A DNA stretch of 64,000 bases from Apostichopus japonicus. Its lineage: Eukaryota > Echinodermata > Holothuroidea > Aspidochirotida > Stichopodidae. Numbering within the stretch: the first letter of the stretch is position 1; each line of letters starts with the position of its first letter. The position numbers and the translations under genes are program-made. The stretch covers positions 37,068,898 through 37,132,897 of the forward strand of contig NC_092577.1 of assembly GCF_037975245.1 (NCBI RefSeq), in the 5' to 3' direction. Below, piece after piece: positions 33,695 to 46,499 of this stretch. The notes under the pieces were generated by a model. It was not told the origin of the DNA and did no database searches. It was given only the letters and a program-made list of their open reading frames with translations.

Positions 33695-36600
33695 ATGGAG
33701 GCTGGTGCCACAAGTGGGATCTACCATGAAACTTCACTAGAAGTAAGCTTTGGTACTCCCCTCTTCCTGTTTTGCTGTTTTCGAACTACTGGCTCAAATC
33801 TCTTAACTGATGAAGTATCCGAAGTTGCAATGAAATGTTGGCCATATCAAGAGCATGTCCCCAGCTTCCACTACCAAATTCTTACTCATCAGACCACATA
33901 CATTGGTAAGCAATTGTACTCTACTCTTGTATGTGGTTAGAAGAAATGCACAGCTACTGGGAGTTATTGAAGAGATTATGTGTGTGGAGGACCATTCTCC
34001 CACTGTGATCCTGCTACGTGGACTAGTTGCAGGTTTAGCCAGTCAAAATAGATTGTGTTCAATCAACCATATTTCGAGTTATGGAAAATGTATTGAGATG
34101 GGGTTTTCAAGTTTTATATTGTTTGCCACCAGAGAAGCCCTTTAAGCCATGTAGAGGATTGGGCCACAAACACTAAATTGTCTTCAAAGGTGATATCTTT
34201 GCTGCCTAACCATGATGCATTGCACAAGTTTATAACTAGTTCTTCTGTAGTTATATATCCGGGCAAAATAAAAACCTATGAGGAAGGATGCACATTTTAA
34301 ATACCACAAAGAAACATGAAATTCTTACTTTTTTGATTAAATGATCAAGTTTCTTTCTGTTTCTGAGCCTCTGGATTTTGGCAACATTTGATCCTTAATT
34401 GTACCCATTCTCCTTCAGCAAAGCTTTCTGTTGAGAGTGCTTTCATTCAAAATGGTTGCCTCTTACATGTGTAGCTTTTCAAGCTGTCAGAATCTTGTGA
34501 ATTCTACTTTATATTAGTTCTTTCTCATAACATACATATATCACCTTTGTGTCTTGGCTACTTTTCTAGACGCTGCATCAACATGAAAGTGCATCACTGC
34601 TTCATTATGGGTGCATGTACTTTTACCTCAATAATTACAATTTATATATTGAGATATGTCATATAGATGGTCAACGTCCATGGGAATTACTAATTTCTCT
34701 GCTTTTTTAACAATTTGTGATCATTTAGCTAGTAATTGTAAGAAACATGGCCGGTTACCGCATGCTGTGAGGGAGCTGTGCTTGTGGATAGAGAGAACTG
34801 TGAAGGAGGCGAGTGTGACCTTGCAAGAAAACCTGTACCCAGGTAAGCATATAGAAGGTAGACATGATAAACATCATCTTGTTTATTCTCTTGACCGAAA
34901 ATTCAAACCTCTATCTAGTTTATATCTTACAACAGGAATTTCTAAGAATTCACTCTCATGTACATAAAATAACACCTAACTTGACATAGACTATCAGAAA
35001 AAAGGAAAATACATAGGTAACTGTGCTTTAGAGGATGGATTTTTTCCTGCATTTTAAGCATCTATAATGACAAAATTTTCAAGTTATTATCAGAATTGAT
35101 CATTCATTTTCTTTTCTGTTTTTTCTTTCTTTTATCATCTATTCATATGACATCTTGATTTGAAGTTTTGCTTTCTCACGGGGGCGATAGTGTGGATTTC
35201 CTCTTTTTCTTCCGGAGTCTTGCCAAGCAAGGACTAGATTTGTCATGTTTGGCCAACTTGAAGATTCATTTCACTGATCCTGTCCCACTTTTAGAGTTGG
35301 TAAGTCCATTGATATCAAAATGAACTCTGCTTTGAATTTCTAGTTTTTTTTTTATTTCTAATTTAAGGAGTGTATTTAATTTAATAAAAAAATTAAAACA
35401 TTTGACAACCTGTCATCATGAAACATAAAAATATTGCAAAAGTGGGACAATAACTGCAGGAAAATGACCCTACGAATACATATCTCAGAGGTGATGAGAG
35501 TCTAAATAAGGAGCTTGGATTTGGCATTTTTACCAGACAACAGCGTTTTTTGGACATTTGTAGATATTTTTGTGATTCCTTTTGCATTCCTTCATGTTAT
35601 ACTCCTTACTCTATGAGTCTGTCTATCTTTGCAGCTGAAACTTCGACGCCATCCTCTGATTGTTGAAAGCAAATACCTCACACTGGGATCCCTCCTAAAT
35701 GACTGGTTTCCAGGTCACTTTGACCCTGCAGGTAAGACATACTTCAACACTGAATGGCAGTGATTCCTAGTGCTTTGACTCCTGGTGCCATATTACTTAT
35801 TCAACTGCATGGTTTTCAGCTTTTCTTGAACCCTGGCTATAAGGCATACTGATCAGATACTGATAGTTGATTTTTTTTAAATCTCGCCATATGGAGTCTC
35901 TACTCCATGACAGCTCTTCCGCTGATCTCTGACCTCACAGGTAGAACAAACTTTATCTCTGATCTAAAGTCATTTTGAATATCTTATCTCCCGGTGTCCA
36001 AAATTCAGTGGACCCCAAAATATGATATACTTTACTTGTGATCAGGGTGACCCAGGATCTATATCTGTCCACAGAAATGCAAGAAACAAAAGAAGGAAGA
36101 ATTGTTCCTCTTCAGTTATTATTTGAATGTAATCTTTGGGTAGTTGTTAGTTAGTCATAGCTAGCTCTCTGACTGTCCATCTCTATGCCAAAAGAAAATG
36201 AGTACGTAACTGAATTAACTGAATTAACAAATAAAATGAAAGAAACGGTCTTGAAATGATTAGAAGACTATCAGTTATTTATAATTGCATGTGAATTGCA
36301 GGTAAATACTCTTTGCCTTTCAGATTTGAATCATCTTCCATCCAGAGCTGCTCTGACTGCCCAGCTATATACACAGACTTCTCTTTATCCAGTACTAAAT
36401 AAAGTGCCAATATACAACATTGCCGAATGGAATCAATACTATCAAGACGCAGTCAATTACAAACAGGATAAAAGAGAACTTGAATGTGAGTAAAGGTCAA
36501 GTAGTCAGCTCCTTCAGGGAGTACTTTATCTGGTGACGTATTACAAAGTGCAAAATGTTGATGTCGCATGACTTGATCAGAGTAACCAACGGATACGACC

Positions 36601-39600
36601 CAATGAGAAAGTAGTACTTTAATCTTTTAAAAGCAAAAGTAAAAGGGTCACCCTATTTCTGTAGGATTTTGTTGATCAACACCAAACTGAAGACATGTTA
36701 CTATAGATATACACCTATGCAATATAAAATGGATTTCATGATTATCCAGAAAAAAAATGTTCAAGTTATGCAGACAGGGGTGTCAATAGCCAGGTTAGAA
36801 CCCTAGGACAATTATATTTTCAGATCCCCGTAATTTTTCCTTAGGTATATTTTGAAAACACCAGTTATAATGCCTTGTTACAGTCGTAGACTTTGTACAT
36901 GACAGTTATTGTTCCTATCCAAGTTATTTAGGTATACGTGCTAAGTGCAATATTTTAGTAAAGAAAGAAATTCCTTCTTTGGTTTACAGCTCATATGCCT
37001 AAACACATCAAGGAGGTTCAGTCAAAGTTTGCTGTTCGCTCAATACTGAGGGCGGGCTATAACTGGACAAAGTTGTTGGAGCTTTACAAGTCGTGTTCTT
37101 CTCCGCTGCAATTCCGCCAAGAGCTACGTGACATGGATGTTCAGTCTTCCACTGCTCGAGCTATTGCTTGGATGGTGACCGACATGAAACTGGAACAAAA
37201 TGGATCAAGACCAGTAAGTCATTTAGTAAACTTAAAAGGTACTTGTGTGTCCCTGTATCTACTTCTACTGCTGTAATGGATCAAGACCAGTAAGTCATTT
37301 AGTAAACTTAAACGGTTCTTGTGTGACCCTGTATCAACTTCTACTGCTGTAATGGATCAAGACCAGTAAGTCATTTAGTAAACTTAAACGGTTCTTGTGT
37401 GTCCCTGTATCTACTTCTACTGCTGTAATGGATCAAGACCAGTAAGTCATTTAGTAAACTTAAACGGTTCTTGTGTGTCCCTGTATCTACTTCTACTGCT
37501 GTAATGGATCAAGACCAGTAAGTCATTTAGTAAACTTAAACGGTTCTTGTGTGTCCCTGTATCTACTTCTACTGCTGTAATGGATCAAGACCAGTAAGTC
37601 ATTTAGTAAACTTAAACGGTTCTTGTGTGTCCCTGTATCTACTTCTACTGCTGTAATGGATCAAGACCAGTAAGTCATTTAGTAAACTTAAACGGTTCTT
37701 GTGTGTCCCTGTATCTACTTCTACTGCTGTAATGGATCAAGACCAGTAAGTCATTTAGTAAACTTAAACGGTTCTTGTGTGTCCCTGTATCTACTTCTAC
37801 TGCTGTAATGGATCAAGACCAGTAAGTCATTTAGTAAACTTAAACGGTTCTTGTGTGTCCCTGTATCTACTTCTACTGCTGTAATGGATCAAGACCAGTA
37901 AGTCATTTAGTAAACTTAAACGGTTCTTGTGTGTCCCTGTATCTACTTCTACTGCTGTAATGGATCAAGACCAGTAAGTCATTTAGTAAACTTAAACGGT
38001 TCTTGTGTGTCCCTGTATCTACTTCTACTGCTGTAATGGATCAAGACCAGTAAGTCATTTAGTAAACTTAAACGGTTCTTGTGTGTCCCTGTATCTACTT
38101 CTACTGCTGTAATGGATCAAGACCAGTAGGTCATTTAGTAAACTTAAACGGTACTTGTGTGTCCCTGTATCTACTTCTACTGCTGTAATGGATCAAGACC
38201 AGTAAGTCATTTAGTAAACTTAAACGGTTCTTGTGTGTCCCTGTATCTACTTCTACTGCTGTAATGGATCAAGACCAGTAAGTCATTTAGTAAACTTAAA
38301 CGGTTCTTGTGTGTCCCTGTATCTACTTCTACTGCTGTAATGGATCAAGACCAGTAAGTCATTTAGTAAACTTAAACGGTTCTTGTGTGTCCCTGTATCT
38401 ACTTCTACTGCTGTAATGGATCAAGACCAGTAAGTCATTTAGTAAACTTAAACGGTTCTTGTGTGTCCCTGTATCTACTTCTACTGCTGTAATGGATCAA
38501 GACCAGTAAGTCATTTAGTAAACTTAAACGGTTCTTGTGTGTCCCTGTATCTACTTCTACTGCTGTAATGGATCAAGACCAGTAAGTCATTTAGTAAACT
38601 TAAACGGTTCTTGTCGGTCCCTGTATCTACTTTCTACTGCTGCAATGGATCAAGACCAGTAAGTCATTTAGTAAACTTAAACGGTTCTTGTGTGTCCCTG
38701 TATCTACTTCTACTGCTGTAATTTCTAGGACAACTTCCTTAATGTTTTTGAATGCCCCCATACACCTATCATTTGCCCCATAGTCAGTGTTGTAGCCGAG
38801 TACAGCACATTTAGAGTCATATTCAATGTCTGAGTCCTTGACGTCTGAGGTTGATCAGAGTCCGATCAGAGTTGAATCTAAATCCTTATTGACTGAGTCC
38901 AATTACCAGTTAACAATTCTTCAAGTGCTGACTGTACATGTCTCTGTTTCTACAAGTCCCAGTCCTGATTCTTCACCTAAGTCTGTTGAAGTATTTTAGT
39001 AAACTTGTTCAAAGTACAACAGTTGTAGCCTGTATATAGTCAGAGAACACAAATAATGCATTGTCTGGGAGTAATGTCTGTTGTGTATACACCAGTTACT
39101 GAAATCCACTGATCAGCAGATATCTAAAATATTTGACCAAGGGCACTATACACAGCATGTGTTGGAGACAATAGGAAGGAGATGGGGGTGGGGTGGGGTA
39201 ATGAAATATCTGGCTTCATGTCATCATTGAGTTTGATACTTTAATATTCTTTTCTGACAACCTTTTCATATATGTTTCCTTTTTCCCCCTCTTTTACAGT
39301 ATGTTTTGAGGATCAGAAAGCAGATGTCTCCCCAGGAATATATTGGATTTAAGGATCCCAGGGCTTACTATTTTGTATTAAGAGTTGCTAATAAGTTTCC
39401 AAAGTGTTTTCTGACCTTGGCAGATTTGGAGTTTTCGCTTGAGGATAATCCTATCGACACTCCTGAAGGGTTTTCTTTCACTCAACGTCTCTCACCAAAG
39501 TCCTTCTGTGCTACTTGTGGAGGTACCAGCCCAACTAATCCATATGGATATGACGTCAATGGCAGTAAGTGGAGAATGTTACCCACAAATCATTATTCTT

Positions 39601-41597
39601 TGCTATACCATGGTGATGTCATCTGTGTGGGTGTGTCGTATATGACTCCCAAGCTTGTTAAGATGTAAACTATCTCAAAGTACATCTTGGTTGAAGTTCA
39701 TACTTTTATAGATATTATATTATTATTATTATTAGAGACCCTCCATTGTGAGTAGTAGAATCCTATTGAAATGGTTGGAGTTCAAAAGTCAAAGTCTGAA
39801 AAACTCATAACATAAAGCTTGAATTTAATTGATAGTTGATGTGGAGTTCTTAATGCCCCTTGTTGATTTCTTTGTATGTGTAAGTGAAGTTGTGGTATGC
39901 TGCTTCATATTAAAGCCTCACATCCCTCAGCCCCTCAAATTTTGTACCCCTTCCCCTAACCTTGCATCAACCCTCCTCTGTTGCCTCTTGTTGATGTCTG
40001 AAAGTTCTTTGAATGTACTGTCATTGTTTATCTGGTACAAACCTTGCTTTCTTAATTATCTTTTCTACCTGGAAGATGAAGTCTTTGGTCTGAATTTTGT
40101 TGATCCTGCAACATCTCAAGAATGGGAAGAAGAGGAAAAGGGTTCAATAGAAGATGTCGAGGAGAGGTTTGAGGCTTACTGTCGTTTTCAGCTAGAGAAG
40201 GAAGAGAAAGAACACAAAATAACATCCTTTGTGATGGGTTCCACGTTCAAGAAGAGCTTGCTGCTGAATCGGATGGAAGAAGAGGACTTGGAAGATGACC
40301 CAGAACCAACAGGTAGTTTTATTAAATGTCATATACACACAATTCCCTTTTCTCTATCCCTCTTACTCCCACCCCTTCGCTCTAATCTTCCCACCTCCCC
40401 CCCCCGCCCCAAAAAAAATTAGAATAGAAAGTCTTCATTGGAATACCAAATGAGTGTCAGTTATCGCCTACAAAAAAGATTTAAAAAAGTTTTATGAACA
40501 TTTCTAAAAGTTTTATTTACTTCTGTGTCTTAATTTATATTGACAAATTGTTTGGAATGTGCTCCAGTGTAGTGATGACATGATTCACTCGGTCCACTGT
40601 TTAGAATGTGCTCCAATGCAGTGATGAAGTCATTCACTCGGTCCACTGTTTAGAATGTGCTCCAATGCAGCGATGACAAATTCCACTCGGTCCACTGTTT
40701 GGAATGTGCTCCAATGCAGTGATGAAATCATTCACTCGATCCACTGTTTAGAATGTACTCCAATGCAGTGATTACATGGTTCACTCGGTCCACTGTTTCA
40801 AATGCACACATAATCTGAAAATCACTGAAATAAAAGAAAACATTTCAAACTTTTACCATACAAGTCTTGTAGTTTGAAACATAAAGATGCTTAATAATTA
40901 CAAGCAGTCTTGTGTTTCTTTTAAGATAAGATCTATCAGTTTCTTATTCTTCTTATCTTCAGTTTCAGAGGAGGTCAGACAGAGAGGACTTCAGGCTTGG
41001 TCATCAATGATGGAGTCCATTACAAAGCATGCAACTTCTCAGCCTAGCAAAGTACTAGAATGTGACCTGAGCTATTCTAAGAAAGGTGCAAGTAATGTTG
41101 AAGAAAGTCAGTCAAAGCCATCAAGAAAAGGTTCACGGAAAGGTGCGAGAAGAAACTTTACAAATGTCAAAAAGTGGAATAATTGCCAGGATATGAATAG
41201 GAGTAAATTGCATCCAAATCTGGAACTGGCCAAGAATGTGCCAGTGGCATTACCAAAGGAAAGAGTGGGTTGTTGGAACATTGTGAATCAATCAGAAACA
41301 GAAGAAATGTCGGTAATGAGCAAACCATCTGGGATGAGCAGGTCTGTAGGTGATAGTGGTGCATCAAAGACAGTAAGTAATAACAGAGGGAAATTATGCA
41401 AGGTCAACAAGGTCATAGAGAAGCAGAGAATTCTATTCGTGGAACATCAGTTTGGTTTAGGGGTGGACATCATATACCCTTCACTCATGAAGGTTGAATC
41501 TGAGAAATGTGAGCAAGAAAGTATTTCACTGGTCAATAAGCATCAGGCAGCAGGAAAAGTTGTTGGACTTAAGCAGATCCGCAGTCAAATTGGTTAG
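33695..41597 (+). CDS. Uncharacterised protein, degenerate DEDDh-exonuclease-like N-terminus
   Basis: Exons: 33695-33905, 34729-34842, 35166-35299, 35635-35731, 36324-36485, 36990-37213, 39300-39564, 40076-40312, 40963-41597; GT-AG, phases agree, 692 aa. I do not recognise an orthologue. Residues 21-46 (LFLFCCFRTTG then DEVSEVAMKCWP) sit where DEDDh exonucleases have D-x-E-T-T-G and DEI-Q-A. The stretch from AVRELCLWIERT through LLSHGGDSVDFLFFFRSLAKQGL and TDPVPLLELLKLRRHP to LTLGSLLNDWFPG follows the exonuclease order of NA-FD-FL, D-LPL and LG-L. The motif I aspartate and glutamate are replaced (C, R), so it is probably a pseudoenzyme, like the exonuclease-like domain of PML isoform I (inference). 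Beyond residue 190 I see a CxxC (384-387), an acidic coiled-coil-like stretch (about 415-450) and a basic S/K/R stretch (about 534-548). An in-frame ATG at 33665 could also start it. Confidence 0.8.
37199..38722 (+). repeat. 76-bp minisatellite seeded on exon 6 donor of exonuclease-like gene
   Basis: About 20 units. Each starts AATGGATCAAGACCA then GTAAGTC, the last 15 nt of exon 6 and its true 5' splice site. The rest of the unit is intronic (ATTTAGTAAACTTAAACGGT and TCTACTTCTACTGCTGT). The first copy is the functional junction at 37213/37214. Copies are almost identical. Confidence 0.97.
40555..40800. repeat. ~60-bp tandem repeat, four copies
   Basis: The unit contains GAATGTGCTCCAATGCAGTG and CACTCGGTCCACTGTTT. 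It lies in the last intron of the exonuclease-like gene, away from splice sites. Confidence 0.8.
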
Positions 41598-42117
41598 TAT
41601 ATCAGTATACCCATTGTTACCATGGTAACTGGTATTAAATAACATTCCTCCATCTGATGCAACTTGTTTTCTTTGTATTTTTGTTTAATCCGAGCAGGTT
41701 CTGTCAGTATATTTACAGCAGCTGTATGGTTTTGTTATCATTCCATATTTATCATCATAATCATCTTCCACTTATTCTCATGTTTTGGTAGATTTCTACT
41801 GAACTGTCAGCTGCATACAATTAAGCTCTGTGACTGGACACATTTGGGCAGTTTGTCATTATACCTGTAGAATCTAACCCATGTATCAGATTGATACCTA
41901 AGTATAACTCGAGAAAGATATATATTTTGCACTTTTTGTTGATGTCATGAAATATTAAGCAATCTTTCCTCAAGTTTTTCATTTGGATTTTGCCACACAG
42001 AGGCAGATTTTAGGGAAAAAATGATTCTTAACATTAAATTACTCAAAATTAGATTATATTTGATCAAGCTAGGGTACTCATCTAGAGTCTCAACCAATGA
42101 AGTTTCATTAATAGGTA

Positions 42118-42123
42118 AATAAA
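42118..42123 (+). terminator. Candidate poly(A) signal of exonuclease-like gene
   Basis: AATAAA lies about 520 nt past the stop codon on the gene's strand. It is a weak call because the region is AT-rich. Confidence 0.25.
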
Positions 42124-42639
42124 GAACTTGAGTCAAACCTGAACATTTTGTCATCCCAGAACTTCTCATTGTAACATTAAATGTAGATTAAAACAACATT
42201 GAATATTTCAAATATTAAACTGTTACCATTTGAAATGAAGTTTGAGTAGTGAAGCCAATGAACCCTAGATCTTTAATATTAAACAGGACTCATAAAATAT
42301 AAGAACCAACTCAGAAAGCTGCTTTAAAAAGGGAGAAATATGTTAACAAGATTCATATCTATAATCATCATAATAACAGGGAGCAATGTCATCTTTATCT
42401 TCCATTTATTCTCATTTTCTTTTAATTACAAGTTTTATGGTTTACCTTTAGCTCTGTGACAGACCACATATTTGCAGTCTGTCATAATCTGCAAAATCAA
42501 ACATATATATATATAACATGAGAACATAGGTGTCATCACTTTGTTGAACCCACAATAGTTCAAACCATAGACATCCTTACTTTTATCGCTACGATTTTGC
42601 CAAATGAACTAAAACAGCATTTCAGGTAGTAACAGTTGG

Positions 42640-42870
42640 TGATGTCAAAGGTTATTTAAGGAAATAACAGTTGTCAAATGTGAAAACTATATGTATCTCT
42701 CAAAGACCAGAATTTGGTCAAGGTTTATATGTGCACGGAAGGTTACTCTTATGATGGACAAAATGTTTACATATATTTATGCAGGTCAAACGTCATATGA
42801 AGTCAACAGAGATGAATACCTGAAAACAGAGTAAACATGATATCTCAAAAAGGGAATAGTGACAGTCATA
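42640..42870. repeat. Diverged GGTCAAAGGTCA satellite units
   Basis: 'GATGTCAAAGGTTATTTAAG', 'AGGTCAAACGTCATATGAAG' and 'CATGATATCTCAAAAAGGGA' match the family at 4829-5410. Confidence 0.5.
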
Positions 42871-43512
42871 TTTTACACCAAGGTTATAAGGATTCACAGT
42901 GTTAAAGATTTTGATACCTTATGGAAATTCATCTTCATCATGTGTGCTGCACCTAATGTTGATCAGTGTTGGCAACTTTTATCACCTGGTAGTGCAAAAA
43001 AATGGTAAAAGAGATCATTTTAAAGTTTCCTTAAAATTACTCAAACTTACTTCTGACTTAGAGACATGCTCAGGTAATGATAAGATAATGTCTTGGTTTC
43101 AATGCTCCAATATCTGAAAAGACACAGTCTATAGTAAATAACATTCATATGATATCATGACTTAATTGTATTTACAAACATCTACTTTCAGTAGTATTTC
43201 CCTCTCACTATACCATATCACTGTACATAACAGCTGTATGTCGTTGCTTATTTCAGCTAACCAAGATTAACAGCAAATTACTATTAAAGGAGATTTCCTT
43301 CTGACCATTAAATACAGGCGGTATCCAGAAGTCATTTCAGCAATTTTCACCACTTGACAGATCAACCATTATCTAATCATCTGTAGATGTAGTGACAGAA
43401 ATTGTCACAATATTTTCTTTCTGATAGAAATGGGATGTCCATTCTGGTGGCAGACTTCATGTGTTAGCCAATTCTGACAAATTAGACAAAACTGATACGA
43501 TGAGCTAGTGAG

Positions 43513-45312
43513 TAAACTGGTTCCTTTAGAGCAATTGGGTCATTGATAATGATCTTGTTGACAGTGTTTATAAACTGGTTCCTTTAGAGCAATTGGGTCA
43601 TTGATAATGATCTTGTTGACAGTGTTTATAAACTGGTTCCTTTAGAGCAATTGGGTCATTGATAATGATCTTGTTGACAGTGTTTATAAACTGGTTCCTT
43701 TAGAGCAATTGGGTCATTGATAATGATCTTGTTGACAGTGTTTATAAACTGGTTCCTTTAGAGCAATTGGGTCATTGATAATGATCTTGTTGACAGTGTT
43801 TATAAACTGGTTCCTTTAGAGCAATTGGGTGATTGATAATGATCTTGTTGACAGTGTTTATAAACTGGTTCCTTTAGAGCAATTGGGTCATTGATAATGA
43901 TCTTGTTGACAGTGTTTATAAACTGGTTCCTTTAGAGCAATTGGGTCATTGATAATGATCTTGTTGACAGTGTTTATAAACTGGTTCCTTTAGAGCAATT
44001 GGGTGATTGATAATGATCTTGTTGACAGTGTTTATAAACTGGTTCCTTTAGAGCAATTGGGTCATTGATAATGATCTTGTTGACAGTGTTTATAAACTGG
44101 TTCCTTTAGAGCAATTGGGTCATTGATAATGATCTTGTTGACAGTGTTTATAAACTGGTTCCTTTAGAGCAATTGGGTCATTGATAATGATCTTGTTGAC
44201 AGTGTTTATAAACTGGTTCCTTTAGAGCAATTGGGTCATTGATAATGATCTTGTTGACAGTGTTTATAAACTGGTTCCTTTAGAGCAATTGGGTCATTGA
44301 TAATGATCTTGTTGACAGTGTTTATAAACTGGTTCCTTTAGAGCAATTGGGTCATTGATAATGATCTTGTTGACAGTGTTTATAAACTGGTTCCTTTAGA
44401 GCAATTGGGTCATTGATAATGATCTTGTTGACAGTGTTTATAAACTGGTTCCTTTAGAGCAATTGGGTCATTGATAATGATCTTGTTGACAGTGTTTATA
44501 AACTGGTTCCTTTAGAGCAATTGGGTCATTGATAATGATCTTGTTGACAGTGTTTATAAACTGGTTCCTTTATAGCAATTGGGTCATTGATAATGATCTT
44601 GTTGACAGTGTTTATAAACTGGTTCCTTTAGAGCAATTGGGTCATTGATAATGATCTTGTTGACAGTGTTTATAAACTGGTTCCTTTAGAGCAATTGGGT
44701 CATTGATAATGATCTTGTTGACAGTGTTTATAAACTGGTTCCTTTAGAGCAATTGGGTGATTGATAATGATCTTGTTGACAGTGTTTATAAACTGGTTCC
44801 TTTAGAGCAATTGGGTCATTGATAATGATCTTGTTGACAGTGTTTATAAACTGGTTCCTTTAGAGCAATTGGGTCATTGATAATGATCTTGTTGACAGTG
44901 TTTATAAACTGGTTCCTTTAGAGCAATTGGGTCATTGATAATGATCTTGTTGACAGTGTTTATAAACTGGTTCCTTTAGAGCAATTGGGTCATTGATAAT
45001 GATCTTGTTGACAGTGTTTATAAACTGGTTCCTTTAGAGCAATTGGGTGATTGATAATGATCTTGTTGACAGTGTTTATAAACTGGTTCCTTTAGAGCAA
45101 TTGGGTCATTGATAATGATCTTGTTGACAGTGTTTATAAACTGGTTCCTTTAGAGCAATTGGGTCATTGATAATGATCTTGTTGACAGTGTTTATAAACT
45201 GGTTCCTTTAGAGCAATTGGGTCATTGATAATGATCTTGTTGACAGTGTTTATAAACTGGTTCCTTTAGAGCAATTGGGTCATTGATAATGATCTTGTTG
45301 ACAGTGTTTATA
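43513..45312. repeat. 58-bp minisatellite, 31 copies
   Basis: The unit is 'TAAACTGGTTCCTTTAGAGC', 'AATTGGGTCATTGATAATGA' and 'TCTTGTTGACAGTGTTTA'. Its length is exactly 31 x 58. Copies 6, 9, 22 and 27 share a C to G change (GGGTGATTG) and the rest are almost identical. It lies in the intergenic region, with no link to an exon. Confidence 0.95.
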
Positions 45313-46185
45313 ATCCTTCACCTAAAGATGATTGAGAAGAATGTTTGAAGAGTTAACTCCCAAGTAGCAGTTCCCTGATATAACATTCTGCGAGACAAAC
45401 ATGTTTTAAACATTGTATACAGACTTTGCCTTAGGTAATTTCTTTGTACTGTTTGCTTATTGATTAGCTGTCTTCTGTAATTAAAGCAATTCACACTGAT
45501 GTGTTTTGTTTTGTTTTGTTGATGTGAAGTGGGTGAGTAGTTGTGAGGTGGGTGATGTCTTCCAATTTCCAATTATTTTCACATGTTTCATAGTACCAAA
45601 ACTTGTGTTCTTCAAACTTTTACATAAACTTTATTATTTGATGTAAATAATTAAGCCAAAATCCAGGGTTTAACCTTCCAAATAACTATTCTAAGATATA
45701 TTTTGTGTTAATTTTTTGTTCTACAGACAGATAAGAGTGTTGCCTAATTGTGTGTCTTCATAAATTACACAGTAGTTGGTTTAATAACTGTTGATACAAG
45801 GTGACAAGATAAATATGGAAACATTACTCCATTGCTTTGTACTTGTCTTGTCAGCTTGATTTGCTGAAAGTAAACATAAAATGTTTCTTGTAATGAGTAG
45901 CAGAAAGTGACTATAAATGAAAGTCAAATAATGTAGAGGAAGTGAGGTGTCCTCCTCCTCCTCCTCCTCCTCCTCCTCCTCCTCCTCTATCCTTTCAGCT
46001 GATATACTGTTATACAGTGTAAGGTGACACAAACCAACCATCATCTTGGCTTATATGACACAGATCTATGTTAAGAAGTCCCCAAAACCCCGAAGACAAA
46101 ACAAAGTTATATTTGGGAGATATTCTCGTTTCAAAAGCATGTGTTGTAATTTTGTAAATTATCTGTGATGTCATAGTGCCACTAG
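45313..46185. other. Intergenic sequence with (TCC)n
   Basis: No gene seen. A (TCC)n microsatellite lies at about 45950-45987. Confidence 0.5.
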
Positions 46186-46189
46186 CAGG

Positions 46190-46497
46190 TGCGTAGCCAT
46201 GAATTTGCCAAGGGGGGGGCGAAAATGTAGAAAAATGATCAGAGCCGTAGATATGGCATCGCAGACTATCTAAGCGTAGCGCCACCATGGTTGGCGCGAA
46301 ACGTACAAGAAAATTTTGGCTAAAAATGCCTCCCAGATCGCTGGAAATGGCACTTCCCAGGCCTTGTAAGTTGCATCTTGGCATTTTCTCTTTTGAAATT
46401 ACTAGCGATATCCTAAAAACATGAATTAAAAAAATATATATATGCTCAAGGGGGGGGCGGCTGCCCTCTTCGCCCCCCCTCCCTTTGCTAGCGCCTG
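46190..46497. mobile_element. MITE-like element with G-run inverted ends
   Basis: The left end is 'CAGGTGCGTAGCCATGAATT' then a G run and GCGAA. The right end is a C run then CTTTGCTAGCGCCTGGCCA. The ends are imperfect inverted repeats around ~230 bp. Confidence 0.5.
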
Positions 46498-46499
46498 GC

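Noticed and set aside
41595..41597. Alternative donor ATTG|GTTAGT at the stop codon of the exonuclease-like gene
   Set aside because: An in-frame TAG ends the long exon here and no convincing further exon was found downstream.
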